From the NCBI RefSeq assembly GCF_005217605.1, contig NZ_SZPX01000006.1:1-64000 (forward strand): DNA of 64,000 nt, read 5' to 3'. Under the pieces are notes generated by a model. It was not told where the DNA came from. It saw nothing but the letters and a program-made list of their open reading frames with translations, and ran no database searches. Positions 1 through 7,514 of this stretch are shown piece after piece. This DNA is from Sulfurimonas crateris. Lineage in GTDB: Bacteria; Campylobacterota; Campylobacteria; Campylobacterales; Sulfurimonadaceae. The first letter of the stretch is position 1. Every line of letters begins with the position of its first letter. A program made the translations under genes and the position numbers.

Positions 1-2125
1 TATCATCTTCATCGCTTACTACTAAAGTTCCAGTAGTGCTTAGAGTAGGATTTGTTGCATCCTCTGTTACGCTGCCCTCATCCGCGCCTGCACCTGTAGA
101 GAATGTAGGAGTGTCGTTTGTGCCTGTTACTGTTAATGTTACTGTCTTAGGTTCACTTATTGCATTTGGAGCACCTGAATCATCTGTTGCAGTGTATTCG
201 AAGGTTACAGTTGCCGTCTCTCCCTCAGCTAACTGATCGAAGTTTCCAATCACTTCATATGCGCCTGTATCTGCATTAGTAATATTAACTGTCAATCCAG
301 GGATAGTGACTTCTTCTCCATTCAGAGTTGCTGTTATTGAGTTTGCATCTACTTGGAAAGTATGAGTATCGGTAGTGTCAATGTCTGCTGTAAGAACCAA
401 TTGACCCGTGTAGATTGCTTCTAAACCGTTTGTTTCGTAGATATTATTTTGAGCACTTATCACATTCCCTACAGTTTGAATATCTACTATAACTCCGCCT
501 GAGATATGTTGTATATCTAATGCAGAGCTATAAGCAGTATCAGTAGAGTTCATTACACCAAAAGTAATAGTGTGGTTGCCCGCTGTAGCAAATGTATGAC
601 TTAGCACTGTATTTCCATTAACATCCTGAGCAACTGCATCTTCAAGTGTCATTAACACACCATCAATTACCACAAATGAGAAATCATTAAAATTAATCAT
701 TGGCTGTGAACTTGCTTCTTCAGCATCAAAGAAGTCCCAGTTAAAGCTTACTGTTTCATTAGCGCCTGTTTCAATTATAAATTTAATAGCTGCCCCATCT
801 GTAGGAGTAGAACCACTATTTGAGATAGTTGTGCCGGCTAAAGTTTCGATTTGAGCTAAACTTGCGCCATTTGCATATAAATGTTCAATTGAGCTATTAA
901 CATTTACATCACTAACAACGGGCTGATCATTACTACCTGTCACTGTTAATGTTACTGTCTTAGGTTCACTTACTGAACTTGCAGTTCCTGAATCATCTGT
1001 TGCAATGTACTCGAAGGTTACAGTTGCCGTCTCTCCCTCTGCCAATGCATCGAAGTTACCATTTACAGTGTAGCTGCCATCTGCTGCTACAACTACTGCA
1101 AAATCTGTTACTGGTACTACTTCATTACTTGCCATTACTGTTGCAGTCCCTACTTGTTGGAAAGTATGAGTATCAGTAGTGTCAAGGTCTGTTGCTTCTA
1201 GTTGTCCTTCGTAGATTGCCTCTAGGCCGTTTGTTTCCGTAGCAGTTAGCGCAACATCAGAAACTATCGGCTGATCATTACTACCAGTCACTGTTAATGT
1301 TACTGTCTTAGGTTCACTTATTGCATTTTGAGCACCAGAGTTGTCAGTTGCTGTATAAGTAAAGATTACAGTTGCTGTCTCTCCATCTGCTAATTGATCA
1401 AAGTTTCCATCTATGGTGTACGAGCCATTAGCCGCTACTGTTACTGTAAGATCTGTCACCACGGCCATACTCTCACCATTAGTAACTACTGTTGCGGTCC
1501 CTGTTTGTTGGAAAGTATGAGTATCGGCAGCATCAAGGTCTGTTGCTTCTAATTGCCCTTCATAAATTCTCTCTAGAGAGTTTGTTTCTGTAGCAGTTGC
1601 CAACACATCCGTAATAATCGGGGTATTGTTAGTATCTATATTTAAGAGATAGTTGTCGTCGCGCGACTCTGTTGTCTCTTCTGCAAATGCCACATCTCGA
1701 AGATCTGCATTAATATCTGTAATTGCACCGTTTGCATCTAAGAAAACACTTTTCACGCCATCCGTTGAATCTACGATCTCTTCTTCACCGGCAGCAGTTT
1801 CCAAATCTTCTATATTGTCTATATCACCATTTTTCTCTAAGAGTGCTTGTATAGAATCTTTATTTGTAACAGTATCTTCATTGCTAAACTCTCTGTTTAA
1901 AAGAGAAGAGTCAAAAAGTTGCTTTTCTTTTCCTAAGACAACGATCTCTGAGCCGTCAGCTATTGAGACCGTTACATTTTCTGCAGGAGTATTATTAGCA
2001 TCACCGATAATAATCTCACCCTCATAAACTTTCTCATTTTCCAAAGCTTTACGAAGAGAGTTATCTAACCCTCTTATATAAAAAACACCCTCAATCGCCG
2101 CGATTTTTCCGATAACTGCTTCCAT
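1..2125 (-). CDS. Large VCBS/cadherin-like repeat adhesin with LapA-type N-terminal module (partial)
   Basis: An open frame of 708 codons runs from ATG at 2125 to the left edge without a stop, so the C-terminus is missing. A GGAG ribosome site lies about 7 bases upstream. Residues 1-75 (starting MEAVIGKIAAIEG) resemble the retention module that holds type I-secreted adhesins such as LapA and BapA in the outer membrane. A TAAG motif at residues 110-113 (codons at 1787-1798) matches the di-alanine site cut by LapG proteases. From about residue 170 there are repeats of about 100 residues, each with a TDTHTFQ-type block and an SEPKTVTLTVTG block, as in VCBS or cadherin-like domains. One insert near residues 350-460 resembles a lectin-type beta domain. 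By family knowledge this is a cell-surface biofilm adhesin. The LapG-type gene at 12877 is its likely protease. The repeats make short-read misassembly possible. Confidence 0.85.
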   Translation of the reverse strand, partial: MEAVIGKIAAIEGVFYIRGLDNSLRKALENEKVYEGEIIIGDANNTPAENVTVSIADGSEIVVLGKEKQLFDSSLLNREFSNEDTVTNKDSIQALLEKNGDIDNIEDLETAAGEEEIVDSTDGVKSVFLDANGAITDINADLRDVAFAEETTESRDDNYLLNIDTNNTPIITDVLATATETNSLERIYEGQLEATDLDAADTHTFQQTGTATVVTNGESMAVVTDLTVTVAANGSYTIDGNFDQLADGETATVIFTYTATDNSGAQNAISEPKTVTLTVTGSNDQPIVSDVALTATETNGLEAIYEGQLEATDLDTTDTHTFQQVGTATVMASNEVVPVTDFAVVVAADGSYTVNGNFDALAEGETATVTFEYIATDDSGTASSVSEPKTVTLTVTGSNDQPVVSDVNVNSSIEHLYANGASLAQIETLAGTTISNSGSTPTDGAAIKFIIETGANETVSFNWDFFDAEEASSQPMINFNDFSFVVIDGVLMTLEDAVAQDVNGNTVLSHTFATAGNHTITFGVMNSTDTAYSSALDIQHISGGVIVDIQTVGNVISAQNNIYETNGLEAIYTGQLVLTADIDTTDTHTFQVDANSITATLNGEEVTIPGLTVNITNADTGAYEVIGNFDQLAEGETATVTFEYTATDDSGAPNAISEPKTVTLTVTGTNDTPTFSTGAGADEGSVTEDATNPTLSTTGTLVVSDEDD

Positions 2126-2280
2126 CTATAGCTCCAAAATATAATTTATTTTGAAAATAGTATGATAAATTTTAAAAAAAGAATATTGTACCTCAGTACA
2201 ACACGTTAATTATCTTATATTTTGATTGCTTTAGTACTGTATTATTATATGGAATCGTTTGTGGGTTGTAGCTACTCTAG

Positions 2281-2529
2281 TTATTTCAAATCATATGTGT
2301 CAGTACTAAAGACACAAAAAATATCTGTTGTAGCTCTTGCCCCGTTATAACTAGCCTTATGCTCTATATCGGCTTTTGAACAAAATGACTGGATCTTCTG
2401 TAAAGTATCGGGGTCACTTGAACTTAATCGTAAAATAGCATCCCCTTTATAGCCTATTTTACACTCTAACCCAGAAATATCCAACTCTATTGCATATTTA
2501 ATCAGCAGTTTCATATCTTTTACAAACAT
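2281..2529 (-). CDS. Hypothetical 82-residue protein
   Basis: I do not recognise this protein. It is soluble and mixed in composition, with no signal peptide or membrane segment, and has two cysteines near the middle (ECK, FCS). The first ATG at 2529 follows a weak purine-rich GGGGGTGA stretch. It lies between the adhesin and the left phage attachment site and reads the same way as the adhesin. Before phage integration it stood next to tRNA-Ser and the LapG-type gene. No role can be inferred beyond this position. Confidence 0.5.
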   Translation of the reverse strand: MFVKDMKLLIKYAIELDISGLECKIGYKGDAILRLSSSDPDTLQKIQSFCSKADIEHKASYNGARATTDIFCVFSTDTYDLK

Positions 2530-2690
2530 AACTCACCCCCGATATTTTAAATTATTAATAGATTCTAAATTTTATAATGCCTTATATAATGAAAATATTC
2601 AATTCAGCTTAATAAGTATATCTTATTTTTTAAAGTTGGACTTAGAATAGTTAAAAAAGTGTTGATTTATTTAAATGAAGAGCTATATTT

Positions 2691-2717
2691 TTTGTGGTGG
2701 ACAGGGAGGGATTTGAA
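2691..2717. repeat. Left phage attachment site (attL)
   Basis: These 27 bases, starting TTTGTGGTGGACAGG, are identical to 12636-12662. They copy the acceptor stem and T-arm end of tRNA-Ser without the rest of the tRNA, as left behind by site-specific integration. Sequence identity stops immediately outside on both sides. Confidence 0.93.
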
Positions 2718-2736
2718 AAAAGCTTACCCGTTTATT

Positions 2737-3048
2737 TTAATATTCTATGCAGTTAAAATATACGTTTTCTTCTTTTAGGCATTTAAGTTTATATGTTAAA
2801 AATGTACTTTCTTTTCTTATTTTTTTTCCATTTTTGTCTATATATGATCTACTGCTTTTTCCTTCTATACCTCTTGGGTGTTCTTTTAGAAAAAATGTTT
2901 TTTCTTCTGTTTTTAGTATTATATACGTGTGTGTTGGGTCTATTCTTTTGTAATCTATTCTGCATTTAAAGTCTGGTATTGCAACTGTTATTATTTTTTC
3001 TGCTTGTATTACGTTTGTAATTAATATTAGGAATATTATATATTTCAT
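2737..3048 (-). CDS. Small exported protein linked to the phage repressor
   Basis: This 103-residue protein has a clear N-terminal signal sequence (MKYIIFLILITNVIQA, cleavage probably near residue 16). The rest is basic and contains three cysteines (FKCRI, KLKCL, YFNCI). I recognise no family. It starts 23 bases after the repressor-like gene on the same strand, so the two are probably cotranscribed in the lysogen. The start is preceded by AGAAGTGAC, a motif also seen before other phage genes. Position and export suggest an accessory lysogenic gene, for instance superinfection exclusion or another change to the host envelope, but this is inference. Confidence 0.65.
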   Translation of the reverse strand: MKYIIFLILITNVIQAEKIITVAIPDFKCRIDYKRIDPTHTYIILKTEEKTFFLKEHPRGIEGKSSRSYIDKNGKKIRKESTFLTYKLKCLKEENVYFNCIEY

Positions 3049-3071
3049 GTCACTTCTTTTTTTGAATTTGT

Positions 3072-3320
3072 TTAATGTCCTATCTCTGCAAGTTCTGCCA
3101 TCATTAAATGATAAAACTTTTTTACTTTCGTGTGTGGTAATGTATCTATAGCTTTTATCATTTCTTTTTTTAAATATTCAGGATTATTTATATCTGGATA
3201 TGTTTTAGTGCTTTCAAAATGTTCCATTACTACTTTATGAAGTTCTGGTCTATCTCTTTCCCAATTTTTTAAAGTTCCATTATCTATCTTTAATATTTCG
3301 CATATTTCTTTTTTAGTCAT
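3072..3320 (-). CDS. Helix-turn-helix repressor-like protein of the prophage
   Basis: This 82-residue protein begins with a helix-turn-helix-like stretch: residues 2-20 read TKKEICEILKIDNGTLKNW, typical of small phage regulators. A charged helical C-terminal part may serve dimerisation. It is divergent from the structural and replication genes, with a 140-base AT-rich gap holding inverted and repeated motifs (3321-3460). This is the usual place for a lysogeny repressor. A non-repressor regulator such as an excision control protein is possible. The assignment rests on the motif and the divergent layout. Confidence 0.65.
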   Translation of the reverse strand: MTKKEICEILKIDNGTLKNWERDRPELHKVVMEHFESTKTYPDINNPEYLKKEMIKAIDTLPHTKVKKFYHLMMAELAEIGH

Positions 3321-3460
3321 TAATATTTCCTGTTTTTTAATTATTTATACGAAAATATCGTATATTTTACTTTACTTTAAGAATAAATCTTATATATTTA
3401 CAGAATATAAGAATATTTCCTATTTGCTGATTGGAATATTTCATATTAAAGGAGTGACAC
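3321..3460. promoter_or_regulatory. Divergent promoter/operator region of the prophage
   Basis: This AT-rich gap lies between the leftward repressor and the rightward phage genes. It contains an inverted repeat ATACGA-5 bases-TCGTAT at 3347-3363. It also holds three related copies of AATATTTC(C/A)T (3322-3331, 3412-3421, 3435-3444), one beside each gene start and one between. These are plausible operators. The rightward gene has a strong AAAGGAG ribosome site at 3448-3454. Confidence 0.5.
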
Positions 3461-3667
3461 ATGCAGACACAAAACAAGTTTATTGATTCAAATAGTATTC
3501 AGAATCAAAATTTATCTCATGTAGATAATTTTAGAAAATATGGTGCTGTCACTTCTTTGCTCAATAATAGCAAAAAATCACTTAATAATAAAAATACACA
3601 AATTAACGCTTTTGCTCTGATGTCCAATAAGTCGTTAAGAAATAGATACGCATTAACGGGGCTATAA
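3461..3667 (+). CDS. Hypothetical phage protein, 68 residues
   Basis: This is the first rightward gene of the prophage, with a strong GGAGTGAC leader ending two bases before the ATG. The product is rich in Asn, Ser and Lys (residues 33-48 are especially Asn-rich), with no membrane segment or signal peptide. I recognise no domain. Its place next to the divergent operator region suggests an early regulatory or replication role, but nothing in the sequence proves this. The strong ribosome site is the main argument that it is real. Confidence 0.55.
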   Translation: MQTQNKFIDSNSIQNQNLSHVDNFRKYGAVTSLLNNSKKSLNNKNTQINAFALMSNKSLRNRYALTGL

Positions 3668-3863
3668 ACAGAAAGATATGTAAGACGTTCTTAGGGCTAT
3701 GAGAAATCCCGTCAATGGCAAAGCAAAGCTCTCCCCGTCAGTCACTTCTCGGGGGTTAAAACAGAGTGATAAATTAGGTTTACAGAGCATAAAAGATTTA
3801 TGTTTCATAAACTTAATTACGACAGTGGTTAAGTTAAAAAAATTCTTTCACTGAGGAGTGACA
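3668..3863. other. Intergenic region of the prophage with two hairpins
   Basis: No gene is seen here. A short hairpin has CCCCG at 3733-3737 pairing with CGGGG at 3750-3754, and its 12-base loop contains GTCACTTCT. A second inverted repeat AACTTAA/TTAAGTT lies at 3810-3816 and 3829-3835. Filamentous phage intergenic regions carry replication origins and the packaging signal as hairpins, so this is one of two candidate sites; the other is 9719-9776. Confidence 0.45.
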
Positions 3864-4253
3864 ATGCAAGTAATTAAACACGGTTTTTCAATCAAGAGTG
3901 AGGTTTTGGAGATTTCTTCAATTAAGCCCGGCGGCAGCGGAACTATGAACGGAAACGATTATCCAGCCTCTACAAAGTTTAGAACTGTAAACATCATAGA
4001 AGAGCCATTTGAGGGAACTCAAAAAGAGATAGAAGAGATAGTTGAATATCAAGTTATCTGCTCTAGTAACAAAGAGGCGGAAGATGTAACAAATCTTCTA
4101 AGAAATTTAAGAGCAAAAAATCTTCCTGTTTTTGTAAATACTTCTATACCAAAGCTTTATAGCGGTAGTCAGATTTACACTGCAAAAAGTATAGATTTAG
4201 GTGTTGCTTTTATAGAGCTAAATCGTACACACGATAAGAAGAGTCAATCTTAA
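3864..4253 (+). CDS. Phage protein, possible ssDNA-binding protein
   Basis: The chosen ATG at 3864 follows GAGGAGTGACA; a GTG six bases upstream is in frame but lies inside the ribosome site. The 129-residue product is soluble and rich in beta-forming residues. It has a Gly-rich turn near the start (KPGGSGTMNG) and no membrane segment. In inoviruses a small soluble protein upstream of the coat gene is commonly the ssDNA-binding protein that coats the single strand before export. Size and place fit that role, but no residue signature proves it. Confidence 0.55.
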   Translation: MQVIKHGFSIKSEVLEISSIKPGGSGTMNGNDYPASTKFRTVNIIEEPFEGTQKEIEEIVEYQVICSSNKEAEDVTNLLRNLRAKNLPVFVNTSIPKLYSGSQIYTAKSIDLGVAFIELNRTHDKKSQS

Positions 4254-4313
4254 GCCACGATTTTTTTATAAAAAAAATGTGGGACAACTGAAAGGCGATA
4301 GGGAGGTTTAAAA

Positions 4314-4532
4314 ATGCAAAAACTTTTAATAAAATCAATGCAAGACATTAACAATCAGATCAAAGAGCTTGATAAAGAGTTCGATTATCTTGTTATATCT
4401 GAATTAAGAAGAAAGCGTTTTTATATCTTCTCTACTTATAGACATCTTCATAATCTAGGTTATTTTACGGGGTCGCAAAAAGCGGTTAAGAGTATGCCCG
4501 AAATATACAGAAACATGGAGGTTTCACAATGA
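4314..4532 (+). CDS. Hypothetical phage protein, 72 residues
   Basis: A small, basic, mostly helical protein (a QDINNQIKELDKEFDYL segment early, then a Lys/Arg-rich stretch) with no membrane segment. It has an AGGGAGG ribosome site, and its stop codon overlaps the ATG of the major coat gene (ATGA), so the two are translationally coupled. I do not recognise the family. Confidence 0.6.
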   Translation: MQKLLIKSMQDINNQIKELDKEFDYLVISELRRKRFYIFSTYRHLHNLGYFTGSQKAVKSMPEIYRNMEVSQ

Positions 4533-4705
4533 AGAAGAAAATTCTTTTAGGTCTTGGTTTTGTTGGTATGTTGGCTTCTCAAGCTCAAGCGGCTCTTACG
4601 GTTGCCCCTATCGATCTGACCGATTTTAACACTGTTGCAGGTGTTGTTGTTGTTGCTTTAGGTGCTTTTTATGCTGTTAAAGCTGGACTTAGACTTTTAC
4701 GCTAA
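4529..4705 (+). CDS. Major coat protein (pVIII-like), 58-residue precursor
   Basis: This gene is too short for standard ORF thresholds. The precursor starts MKKKILLGLGFVGMLASQAQA, a classic signal peptide with an AQA cleavage site after residue 21. The mature part of about 37 residues has an acidic start (PIDLTDF), one hydrophobic membrane span (VAGVVVVALGAFYAV) and a basic C-terminus (KAGLRLLR) that would contact DNA. That is the exact plan of filamentous phage major coat proteins. A GGAGG ribosome site precedes the ATG, and translation is coupled to the previous gene. Confidence 0.9.
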   Translation: MKKKILLGLGFVGMLASQAQAALTVAPIDLTDFNTVAGVVVVALGAFYAVKAGLRLLR

Positions 4706-4707
4706 TA

Positions 4708-4827
4708 ATGCCTGAACTTCCTATCATTAATCTTGACGTAATAACCGCTACTTTTGGTGTTTTTTTAGTTGCTTTAGGTGCTATGTGGGGAGTCAATAAG
4801 GGCTTTATACTGCTCAAATCTCATTAA
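4708..4827 (+). CDS. Second small coat-like membrane protein, 39 residues
   Basis: It starts two bases after the stop of the major coat gene. It has no signal peptide, an acidic start (MPELPIINLD), one hydrophobic span (FGVFLVALGAMWGV) and a basic tail (NKGFILLKSH). The VALGA core is shared with the major coat protein, so it may be a diverged coat paralogue or a pVII/pIX-type end-cap protein, which also lack signal peptides. The tight spacing supports a real gene. Confidence 0.7.
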   Translation: MPELPIINLDVITATFGVFLVALGAMWGVNKGFILLKSH

Positions 4828-4866
4828 CTCTTAGGAGTTTTTGGGATTACTAAAAAAGAGGAAAAA

Positions 4867-5226
4867 ATGAAATATTTAATAAGCTTACTTTTCACAATAA
4901 ATTTTTTAAATGCTTCTATGCTCTTGGACTCTAAAAATATCTGCATTGATGATTTTTACTATAAAACTAATCAGTTTCACTATTTAGACTCAAAAACGCA
5001 ATCTTGGTATTCTTTTAATTCTAATACTTATAATTTATCTAAAACAATAATCCCTAATTTTATTTATGACTCTGCAACTGACAAATGCTCTCCCAATGAA
5101 GCTTATATTTTAGGTATGCAAGACACTGAATATAATTTTTTACTAGGAATTGTCGGTTTAATTCTCGGTGCTGTTTTTATGTTCTTCACTACTCAAATTT
5201 TTACAACTGTAGGCGGTCGCAGATGA
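4867..5226 (+). CDS. Phage minor coat / membrane protein, 119 residues
   Basis: It has an N-terminal signal peptide (MKYLISLLFTINFLNA), a predicted exported domain of about 70 residues rich in Tyr, Ser and Asn with two cysteines (NICIDD, DKCSPN), then a membrane span near residues 92-112 and a short basic cytoplasmic tail (GGRR). This fits a virion minor protein or an assembly protein held in the inner membrane. An AGAGGAAAAA ribosome site precedes it. Its stop overlaps the next small gene's ATG. I recognise no named family. Confidence 0.65.
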   Translation: MKYLISLLFTINFLNASMLLDSKNICIDDFYYKTNQFHYLDSKTQSWYSFNSNTYNLSKTIIPNFIYDSATDKCSPNEAYILGMQDTEYNFLLGIVGLILGAVFMFFTTQIFTTVGGRR

Positions 5227-5339
5227 TTTACATAGAACTTACTGACATGATAATAATAAACTACTTTGCAAGTATTTTTATAAATCTCACTGCTGTCATA
5301 GCTCCGCTTTTTGGTGCTTTAGCTCTAACAAGGCATTAA
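5223..5339 (+). CDS. Tiny phage membrane protein, 38 residues
   Basis: The ATG overlaps the stop of the preceding gene (ATGA). The product MIYIELTDMIIINYF... is nearly all hydrophobic, with one long span and a short polar end (LTRH). It ends just before the pIII-like gene. Size, hydrophobicity and place resemble pVII or pIX end-cap proteins of filamentous phages. It could still be a chance frame, but coupling on one side and the 1-base gap on the other argue for a gene. Confidence 0.55.
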   Translation: MIYIELTDMIIINYFASIFINLTAVIAPLFGALALTRH

Positions 5340-5340
5340 A

Positions 5341-7089
5341 ATGAAAAAATTATTAACTTTTTTATTATTTTTTAATATTAATTTATATGCTGAATATTGT
5401 TTTGAGGGTGAGGTTTTAATTCACTATGACACTTTTAATAGTGTCACTTCAACTCTCCCTTCTTCAGGCTCTCAGTATGTAACAACTAATTGTAATTATG
5501 TCTATTTTTGGAATTATGTTTGGAATGCTGAACGTCAAAGATATTTTTATACTAAAGAAACTTATAAAGCTACTTTTTCTTGCCCTACTGGCACTATATA
5601 TCAGAACGGTGTTTGTGTTGATGAGCCTTCTTCTTGTCCTACTGGCTATATGTTTGACCCATATACTAAGACATGTATTTTTGATCCTGCTCTTGCTGAC
5701 CATGATAGTGATGGCATTCCTAATAAGTGTGATCCCAATTATGTAGATTATTTAACTTCTGATTGTGATGGCGATGGCGTTCCCAATTCAACCGATCTTG
5801 ATATTGATGGCGATGGTATTCCTAATATGAATGATACTAACCCTTTTGTGGCTGGAGCTAATGACTATGACGTTTCTTGTAAAGGTGTTGATAATTCTCA
5901 AACTAATTCTTTACCTTTTCCTTTTTCGACATATAAATATCATTCAAATCTTGAAGAATATAGATGTTCTAATCTTTTGCTTGTTTCTTATTATGATTCT
6001 GTAGTAAGTCTAAGTGATATTAATGCTCCTTATTGTGAATATAGTTATTGTTATGTTCACGAAGTACAAAATAATTGCTCTTTTGATTCATCTTGGTATC
6101 GTCCTGGCATAAATTGGGATTATATTCCTAATGTATCAGAGATTCAGTGTAATCTTCTTGTTGATGGCATTAAATATTCCACTAATTCTTTTGTCACTCC
6201 TGACATTCTAAAATGTTCTGATGTTGGTTTTTGTTATGTTAAGCGTATTGACCCAGAAGAGGACTCTTTACCTACTGAAACAAATTCAGAAAATAATGAT
6301 GAGAGCATGGGAGAAGTTGATTTAAATTCTACAACTTCCGATTTAGCACCTCTTTTAAATGCTCAAAACACTACAAATAAACATCTTCAAGATCTAAAAG
6401 ATAAAACAGATCATAGCAATAAGCGATTAGATGATCTAAAAGATTTATCTAGTAAGGCTCTTGATGTCAATAAAGATATAAAAAGCGGTATTGACGGTTT
6501 AAAATCTAATAGTGATATATCATTAAAAAATCAGTCTGACGGTTTATCTAAACTAGCTTCTATTAATTCCGCAATAGATGGAGCAAGTAAAAAAATTGGC
6601 ACTATGTCCGACACTATTACAGGTAATCAGGTAATAGGTAATGGTGCTTTACATTCTATTGACGGAAAGATGTCTACTAATAATAATTTACTTACCGATA
6701 TCAAAGATTCTCTTTCTGGTGATGGTTCTGCAATTGACACTTCTGCAAATGATGGTTTTTCTGATTTGCTTACTGGAGATAGTGATTTTCTTGATTTTGC
6801 AACTACTGAATTTTCAACTTTTAAAGACAATATAAATTCTAATTTTGCAGACATTGATAATCAATATAAAAATGCTAAATCTCTTTTTGAGAATCCTTTA
6901 TCTTCTCCTAGTTTTGGTGGTTCTTATAATTCTTCTTGTTTTTCTTTTAACATGTTGGGTAAAAATGTTGTTCTTGATTTTTCATTTCTTGGTGCTATTT
7001 CTCCAGTTGTTTATTTTGTTTTAACTTTAACATTTATGATTTTGAATTTTCGTTTTCTTCTTAATCATCTTTTAAGAGGGGATAATTAA
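5341..7089 (+). CDS. pIII-like adsorption protein with calcium-binding repeats
   Basis: A 582-residue exported protein with a signal peptide (residues 1-17) and a Cys-rich N-terminal region. An Asp-rich stretch at about residues 120-165 has repeats of the DxDxDGxxN type (DHDSDGIPN, DCDGDGVPN, DIDGDGIPN), as in thrombospondin type 3 calcium-binding repeats. A second Cys-rich domain and a predicted coiled coil (about 340-450) follow, then a C-terminal membrane anchor (about 552-575). The plan, long exported receptor-binding domains with a C-terminal anchor placed just before pVI- and pI-like genes, is that of the filamentous phage adsorption protein or the TspB-like proteins of related prophages. 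It probably sits at the virion tip and binds pili or the cell envelope. Confidence 0.8.
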   Translation: MKKLLTFLLFFNINLYAEYCFEGEVLIHYDTFNSVTSTLPSSGSQYVTTNCNYVYFWNYVWNAERQRYFYTKETYKATFSCPTGTIYQNGVCVDEPSSCPTGYMFDPYTKTCIFDPALADHDSDGIPNKCDPNYVDYLTSDCDGDGVPNSTDLDIDGDGIPNMNDTNPFVAGANDYDVSCKGVDNSQTNSLPFPFSTYKYHSNLEEYRCSNLLLVSYYDSVVSLSDINAPYCEYSYCYVHEVQNNCSFDSSWYRPGINWDYIPNVSEIQCNLLVDGIKYSTNSFVTPDILKCSDVGFCYVKRIDPEEDSLPTETNSENNDESMGEVDLNSTTSDLAPLLNAQNTTNKHLQDLKDKTDHSNKRLDDLKDLSSKALDVNKDIKSGIDGLKSNSDISLKNQSDGLSKLASINSAIDGASKKIGTMSDTITGNQVIGNGALHSIDGKMSTNNNLLTDIKDSLSGDGSAIDTSANDGFSDLLTGDSDFLDFATTEFSTFKDNINSNFADIDNQYKNAKSLFENPLSSPSFGGSYNSSCFSFNMLGKNVVLDFSFLGAISPVVYFVLTLTFMILNFRFLLNHLLRGDN

Positions 7090-7514
7090 TGTTTGAAACT
7101 ATTGCTTCTATATTATTATTTGTTGGTCTAATAATAAAATTTATAAAAAATTTACTATTAAAATATGTTGCTTTTGGCGTTGTTCTTACTTTTCAGTTTA
7201 GTATAGCTGCCGCAACCATTGCATTTGTTTTATTATTTTATGGTTTTGTGATTACTTCATTGATCTCTTTATATAATTTTGGTTCAAGCATTGGTGATTA
7301 TATTAATAGTTCTTCTTCTGCTCTTTCTTGTTTTATGGGTTTGCTTGAATTGCTTGGTATTTTGTCCGCTTGTAATCAAGGATACACTCTTTTTTTTGCT
7401 TCTGTATCTACTGTTTTGGTTTTTCGTTTAATGAGCTTTACTTTCTTTGCAATGCGTATGATTGCAAATGAATTGTTTAAACTTGGTGTACTTCTTGGTC
7501 AGGCTCTCTCATGA
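7089..7514 (+). CDS. pVI-like phage membrane protein
   Basis: A 141-residue, very hydrophobic protein with three or four membrane spans (near residues 5-22, 30-58, 75-95 and 100-125). It sits between the adsorption protein and the Zot/pI ATPase and overlaps both by a few bases. In Inoviridae this slot holds pVI, or a DUF2523-like protein, which sits with pIII at one end of the virion and helps release it. Assignment rests on place, size and topology. Confidence 0.7.
   Translation: MFETIASILLFVGLIIKFIKNLLLKYVAFGVVLTFQFSIAAATIAFVLLFYGFVITSLISLYNFGSSIGDYINSSSSALSCFMGLLELLGILSACNQGYTLFFASVSTVLVFRLMSFTFFAMRMIANELFKLGVLLGQALS

Noticed and set aside
1..2027. Rightward ORFs over the adhesin region (for example 36-236, 979-1179, 1653-2027)
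   Set aside because: They are antisense shadows of a single long minus-strand frame with repeated domains; no ribosome sites.
2691..2717. A tRNA-like fragment near 2691 as a tRNA pseudogene
   Set aside because: Only 27 bases match the tRNA and they equal the attachment core at 12636-12662; it is attL, not a degraded tRNA.
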